This document shows, piece by piece, positions 45,278 to 48,649 of a stretch of DNA of 48,649 nt; the first letter of the stretch is position 1; every line of letters begins with the position of its first letter. The notes below the pieces were generated by a model. That model was given only the letters and a program-made list of their open reading frames with translations. It had not been told where the DNA came from and made no database searches. The translations under genes were made by a program, and so were the position numbers. Origin of the DNA: Deltaproteobacteria bacterium (GTDB lineage Bacteria > Desulfobacterota > Binatia > UTPRO1); assembly GCA_016200545.1 (NCBI GenBank), contig JACQEO010000066.1:1-48649 (forward strand), given 5' to 3'.

Positions 45278-46155
45278 AGGGACCTCCCGGCGCCCGGGGT
45301 CGATGCGGGCGCAGGGGTCGGCGTGCCGCGGCCGGCGCCCGAGGATCGCGGTGCAGGGCGCGGGTCGGCCAACGCCAGATCGACGGCGGTGACGAAATGC
45401 TGGATCGCCCCGGCGGCGTCGTAGAGGCCGAGGTCGATCGCGACGGCGCGCGGCAGGCGGCGATAGGTGGCGGTATCCTCCGAGTCCCACACCTCGAGCC
45501 ACTCGCTGCCGTTGTAGAAGCGCAGCGCCAGGCTCGCGACATCGTCGAGGAAGGCCGTCGGCGTCGCCGTGTCGAGGGCGTCACGGCTCGCCATGATCGC
45601 CTCGCGCCGCAGCAGGCGCTCGGGGTTCACCCCGAGGATCGGCGGCCGACGCGCGCCGAACGCGGCGAAGAAGTCCGCGGCCTCGTCGGCGTCCAGGTCC
45701 AGGGTCGCCGGACCGCGGCCGGAGGTGCGGTCGGCACTACGGCTGCGACCGTGGTCACGACGCTGCGGAAAGAAGTAGCTGATCACGCGTTGGTCGCTGT
45801 CGTGGCCGTAGATGCCCGCGGGACGCGACGACAGTGCGGTGAAGATGATCGAGTCGAGCGGCATGGACTCGGTGCCGCCGCTCAAGCTGCGGAAGATCGC
45901 GAGCCCGGGCGGCTGCTCGGGGTAGAAGGCGGAGGCGAGCTCGTCCGCCAGGCGCGCGACGGCGCTCCGGCCCTCCTGTGTGAGCTCCGCTTGCTCCTCG
46001 GCGAGGCGTTTCGAGCGCAAGGTGCGCGCGAACGTGCCGTACACGGTGATCGCGACGATGCCGAAGATGGTGACGGCCATCATCACCTCGAGCAAGGTGA
46101 ATCCGTCCGAGCGGCGTCCCGCCGGCGGTGGCATGCGTGGAGACGCCGCGCTCAC
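45274..46155 (-). CDS. gspJ: Type II secretion minor pseudopilin GspJ
   Basis: 293 residues with a prepilin leader of 18 residues ending in G and the helix FTLLEVMMAVTIFGIVAITV. The middle has SVARLADELASAFYPEQPPGL-like sequence and ISYFF. An unusual insert of Arg, Ser and Asp residues (RSRSADRTSGRG) occurs near residues 140-155, and the C-terminus is a Thr/Pro/Ala tail (TPTPAPASTPGAG). GTG 46155 overlaps the gspI stop. It should sit at the pseudopilus tip with GspI and GspK. Confidence 0.85.
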   Translation of the reverse strand: MSAASPRMPPPAGRRSDGFTLLEVMMAVTIFGIVAITVYGTFARTLRSKRLAEEQAELTQEGRSAVARLADELASAFYPEQPPGLAIFRSLSGGTESMPLDSIIFTALSSRPAGIYGHDSDQRVISYFFPQRRDHGRSRSADRTSGRGPATLDLDADEAADFFAAFGARRPPILGVNPERLLRREAIMASRDALDTATPTAFLDDVASLALRFYNGSEWLEVWDSEDTATYRRLPRAVAIDLGLYDAAGAIQHFVTAVDLALADPRPAPRSSGAGRGTPTPAPASTPGAGRSL

Positions 46156-46541
46156 GGTCGCCGCCTGAGGTAATAGGAGAGGCTGACGTCGTCACCCGAC
46201 TCCTCCTCGCCGCGGAACACCCGCACGCGGATCTCGCGCACGTCGGGCACCGGTGTCGGCGATACCTCACGCTCCCACTGCAACCCCGGGAAGCGCTGCG
46301 GATAGCGGTCCTCGAAGTCGCCGCTCGTCAAGCCGACGTCGGGAAAAGGCTCGACCTCCACCTCGACCATGAGCGCGCGCGCGAGCAAGGTCGCCTCGGT
46401 GACGTGCTGATCGCGTTCGAGGAGGGCGAGGTTGCGGACGTGCAGGCCGAGCAAGCTCACGAGCGCGAGCCCGAGAACGGCGACGGCGACCAGCACCTCG
46501 AGGAGCGTAAACCCCTCGCGACGCGCGACGAGGTGCATCAC
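46152..46541 (-). CDS. gspI: Type II secretion minor pseudopilin GspI
   Basis: 129 residues with a 9-10 residue leader and REG|FTLLEVLVAVAVLGLALVSL, a clean type III prepilin signal with Glu at +5. The rest is short and mixed, with LLERDQHVTEATLLARALM and ending in VSLSYYLRRRP. GTG 46541 overlaps the gspH stop as GTGA; ATG 46538, sharing the A of that TGA, is an equally good start. GspI nucleates the tip complex with GspJ and GspK. Confidence 0.85.
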   Translation of the reverse strand: MMHLVARREGFTLLEVLVAVAVLGLALVSLLGLHVRNLALLERDQHVTEATLLARALMVEVEVEPFPDVGLTSGDFEDRYPQRFPGLQWEREVSPTPVPDVREIRVRVFRGEEESGDDVSLSYYLRRRP

Positions 46542-47236
46542 GGACCGCCGGCACCCATCGCGTCACGACGGTCACGTGCGCGGCGCAGCATCGAGCTTCG
46601 CCCTTGCGTCCCGCCGCCGTCGTCATGGCCGCGGTCGCGGGCATCGGCGACGCGTCGCGCGTCGAGGTCGACGTACGCGTCGGCGACCCGGGTGCGGCCC
46701 GTCAACGGCTCGATCGCGAGCGTCGCGAATTCGTGCCGACTGTTCGTCAAGTGCACGACCAACGGATCGGCGTATCCCTCCGGGAAGAACTGTGCGAAGA
46801 CGAGGCCCTCGTGGACGATGCCCAGCGCCGGCAGGACGACGTCGACGAACACGACCGACGCCGGCAGCGCCGTCGGGCGCGCGAGCGGCGAGTCGTCGAG
46901 CACGAACTCGGGATCCTCGGGGTCGTCCTTCAAGACGGTGACCCAATAGGTCTGCTTGTCGAGGTCGAGGTTCAGCCGCATCGGGCGCCGGCGGAAGGCG
47001 GCCTCTTCGTAGAGGTAGCGGGCGGTGGTTGCGAGGCGCGCGGCGCCGCTCGTGAGGGCGGCGCTGTCGGCGTTCCGCAGACGTGGAATGATGAAGCTCA
47101 CCGCGATGGCGAGGATGAGCAGCACGATCGAGAGCTCGAGGAGCGTGAAGCCGCGGGCGGCGTCGGAACGAGTCGCGGCGGACGGAAAGACGCAGTCGCA
47201 GACCTCAGAGGACGCTGTGCGAGTCGATGTCGGCAT
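46538..47236 (-). CDS. gspH: Type II secretion minor pseudopilin GspH
   Basis: 232 residues. A long leader of 29 residues ends in G before FTLLELSIVLLILAIAVSFI, with Glu at +5. The globular part includes LYEEAAFRRRPMRLNLDLDK. The last about 35 residues are rich in Arg, Asp, Gly (ARDRGHDDGGGTQGRSS), a longer tail than usual. It overlaps the end of gspG by 32 bases, the only large overlap in the operon, so the true start could lie slightly downstream, but no other ATG or GTG is near. Confidence 0.82.
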   Translation of the reverse strand: MPTSTRTASSEVCDCVFPSAATRSDAARGFTLLELSIVLLILAIAVSFIIPRLRNADSAALTSGAARLATTARYLYEEAAFRRRPMRLNLDLDKQTYWVTVLKDDPEDPEFVLDDSPLARPTALPASVVFVDVVLPALGIVHEGLVFAQFFPEGYADPLVVHLTNSRHEFATLAIEPLTGRTRVADAYVDLDARRVADARDRGHDDGGGTQGRSSMLRRARDRRDAMGAGGP

Positions 47237-47636
47237 ACTTCCCTTCGCCGCCCTCGGCCCCGTCCGCGCCGTACGATTTCAGCGTGTAGGTGTTGCCGTC
47301 GCACAGGAAAGCGTAGGGATTGCCCCACGGATCGATGGGCAGCGATTCGAGGTAGCCGTCGGGGTTCCAGCGCCGCGGCACGTTGCCCGTCTCCGGCTTC
47401 GTGACCAACGCCTGCAGGCCCTGATCCGTCGTCGGATAGAAACCGTTGTCGAGCTTGTAGAGGTGGAGCGCTTCCTCGATGCCCTTGATGTCGGCGGCCG
47501 CCTTGGTGCGGCGGGCATCGTCGGTGCGGCCGACGATGCGCGGCGCGACGAGCGTCACGAGCAAGCCGAGGATGAACACCACGACCATGATCTCGATGAG
47601 CGTGAAGCCGGCGGCGGCGCGGCGGTGAATCAGCAC
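47205..47636 (-). CDS. gspG: Type II secretion major pseudopilin GspG
   Basis: Main subunit of the pseudopilus. The 143 residues have the leader VLIHRRAAAG before FTLIEIMVVVFILGLLVTLV with Glu at +5, followed by GRTDDARRTKAAADIKGIEE. The conserved DNGFYPTTDQGLQALV and DPWGNPYAFLC are the calcium-binding GspG region. GTG 47636 is chosen because it gives a typical leader and lies 6 bases after TATCGT of a leaderless-type promoter; ATG 47696 would make a 30-residue leader. It is the first gene of gspGHIJKLMN; gspC, gspD, gspE and gspF are not in the window. Confidence 0.93.
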   Translation of the reverse strand: MLIHRRAAAGFTLIEIMVVVFILGLLVTLVAPRIVGRTDDARRTKAAADIKGIEEALHLYKLDNGFYPTTDQGLQALVTKPETGNVPRRWNPDGYLESLPIDPWGNPYAFLCDGNTYTLKSYGADGAEGGEGKYADIDSHSVL

Positions 47637-47642
47637 GACTCG

Positions 47643-47671
47643 ACGATACCAACTCCGGGAGCGCGCCTCAA
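47643..47671 (-). promoter_or_regulatory. Promoter of the gsp operon, leaderless type
   Basis: On the minus strand TTGAGG (47671-47666), a 17-base spacer and TATCGT (47648-47643), then 6 bases to GTG 47636. No Shine-Dalgarno sequence precedes the GTG. Confidence 0.5.
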
Positions 47672-47778
47672 CGAGGGTGGCGAGAGCGTGAGCCATCTTC
47701 CGGCAACGCCTCGGTGATCCGGAGGAGTCGGCTACTCGTCGTCTCGCGCCTGCCGCCGCCCGCGCGGATGACCAGCGC

Positions 47779-48342
47779 ATGGGATGCGCAGCGTCCGCAC
47801 CGCCGGCGTCGCCGCAGCTCTACCGGCCGCGGGCCGCCGAGCATACCGTGCTCCACCGCATCGTGCGCACGCACCTCGAGACCTTCCTGCGAGTCGCCGC
47901 CGAGCACCACGAGGGCGGCCTCCCGGCTTTCGTCGAGCAGGAGTTCCGCGACTTCCTCTCGTGCGGAGTGTGGGCCCGCGGCTTCGCGCGCTTTCGGTGC
48001 GATGCCTGCCACGCCGAGCGCCTCGTGCCGTTTTCGTGCAAGGGCCGCGCGGTGTGTCCAAGCTGCGGCGGGCGGCGCATGGCCGAGCGCGCCGCGCACC
48101 TCGTCGACCACGTGCTCCCCGCTGTCCCGATCCGCCAGTGGGTGCTGAGCCTGCCGTACCGGCTCCGCTACCTCCTCGCCTGGAACCACGCGCTCTGTCG
48201 TGCCGTGCTCGCCGTCTACGCCCGCGCGCTCTTGAGCTTCCTGCGCCGGCGGGCGCGGCGGCAGGGCATCGGCGACGGCCGGAGCGGCACCGTCACGGCA
48301 ATTCAACGCTTCGGCAGCGCCGTGAACTTAACCTCGATGTGA
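47779..48342 (+). pseudogene. IS91-family transposase, truncated before the HUH motif
   Basis: 187 residues of the N-terminal zinc-binding part of IS91-type transposases: YRPRAAEHTVLHRIVRTHLE, FRCDACHAERLVPFSCKGR, CPSCGGRRMAERAAHLVDHV and RQWVLSLPYRLRYLLAWNH. At AIQRFGSAVNL the family continues with NVHFHxLxxDG, which holds the HUH metal site; here a five-base insertion (TTAAC near 48328-48332) shifts the frame and the similarity ends at 48342. The catalytic Tyr domain is missing. The beginning may also be shifted: another frame from ATG 47768 reads MTSAWDAQ, which resembles relatives. It is not functional on its own. Confidence 0.8.
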
Positions 48343-48581
48343 CAGAAAAACGGGAGGGAACGGGGCGCTGAGAGAACTGGGAAGGCCCTTCATTGTGGTA
48401 GAGCGGGTGTTGCGAGCATCCAACATCCACCAACAACGAAAGGCCATTCCCAATGCGACGAAGAAAAGCGGATTTGCGGGGGCGGGTCAACGGGAATCTC
48501 GCGTTTCGAGTAATGCCTCAGTCTTCGTCATAGGGGGCGTCCGGCCAGCACGACCGGCGAGGATGGCGAGGAGGCCGGCGA
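48343..48581. other. Insertion-element-like debris
   Basis: Sequence after the transposase break differs in composition (more A/T than its neighbours) and begins ACAGAAAAACGGGAGGG. It contains the long hairpin at 48378-48452 and a 26-codon open frame from 48453 that I do not consider a gene. It may be the terminal region of another insertion element. Confidence 0.4.
48378..48452. repeat. Long imperfect hairpin
   Basis: TGGGAAGGCCCTTCATTGT (48378-48396) pairs imperfectly with ACAACGAAAGGCCATTCCCA (48433-48452), enclosing GGTGTTG against CAACATCC. The total is about 20 bp with a few mismatches, typical of an element end or a mobile repeat. Confidence 0.5.
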
Positions 48582-48649
48582 TCACGGAGGCGAGTGATTG
48601 TGGAAGAGGAGGCGGTAGGGGTCAGCGGAGGGGTCGCGAGCGAGGTGAT
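48582..48649 (-). CDS. C-terminal end of an unidentified protein (start outside window)
   Basis: On the minus strand one frame, open to the window edge, reads HLARDPSADPYRLLFHNHSP and stops at 48582-48584. It has a protein-like composition, whereas the other two frames are Arg/Pro-rich, though a second frame gives SVIAGLLAILAGRAGRTPP downstream. Given the surrounding debris it may be the end of an IS transposase, but I do not recognise the family. Confidence 0.3.
   Translation of the reverse strand, partial: HLARDPSADPYRLLFHNHSPP

Noticed and set aside
48453..48533. 26-codon frame MRRRKADLRGRVNGN... after the long hairpin
   Set aside because: Too short, no ribosome site, and the sequence has no likeness to known proteins; it starts inside element-like debris.

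Overview
The window is a high-GC, densely packed bacterial chromosome segment with no rRNA, tRNA or CRISPR array that I could see. Diheme-type SdhCAB, a full-length GspGHIJKLMN set, heptosyltransferase-like GT9, tandem DUF1329 proteins and Thr/Pro-rich lipoprotein tails point to a Gram-negative, deltaproteobacterium-like or Binatota-like lineage. That placement is from memory of gene content, not from a search.

Layout. (1) 1-1000: the end of a Cys-rich repeat protein and a remnant of a membrane acyltransferase. (2) 1079-9174: valS-nadC-birA-coaX-EF-G-like-hypothetical, one tightly packed housekeeping run. (3) 9175-11713: an accessory patch with a broken membrane-protein gene, a ParE-type toxin and Unstab_antitox-type antitoxin, a GNAT protein with a late frameshift and a 50-residue lipoprotein. 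(4) 11836-19957: a TCA block, icd-mdh-sdhCAB-sucCD, followed by ndk. It carries isocitrate to succinyl-CoA to fumarate steps plus malate oxidation, lacking only the oxoglutarate, fumarase, citrate synthase and aconitase genes. (5) 19954-33376: envelope and nucleotide-sugar genes (GT-C-like protein, methyltransferases, GT2, GT9, Ugd, UXS, epimerase) mixed with rlmN, a lipid kinase, MTAP and a PfkB kinase. (6) 33377-33917: a 541-base intergenic region that holds two inverted, palindrome-bordered elements. (7) lepA, lepB, a large GT-C-like membrane protein, then two tandem DUF1329 proteins. (8) 41223-47636 on the minus strand: gspGHIJKLMN, led by gspG. (9) 47779-48649: a truncated IS91-family transposase and other IS-like debris.

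Three sequence-level patterns stand out beyond the genes. First, the two elements at 33419-33566 and 33693-33840 share a nearly identical 74-base core in opposite orientations. Each is bordered by its own perfect 36-37 bp inverted arms, and the arms differ between the two elements while remaining self-complementary. Second, a two-part hairpin repeat occurs six times between genes; five copies start within about a dozen bases of a stop codon, in the sense direction of that gene. Third, most genes that begin a transcription unit have a -10-like hexamer (usually TAnnnT) only 6-9 bases before the start codon and no Shine-Dalgarno sequence, whereas genes inside operons often do have one. This suggests widespread leaderless transcription.
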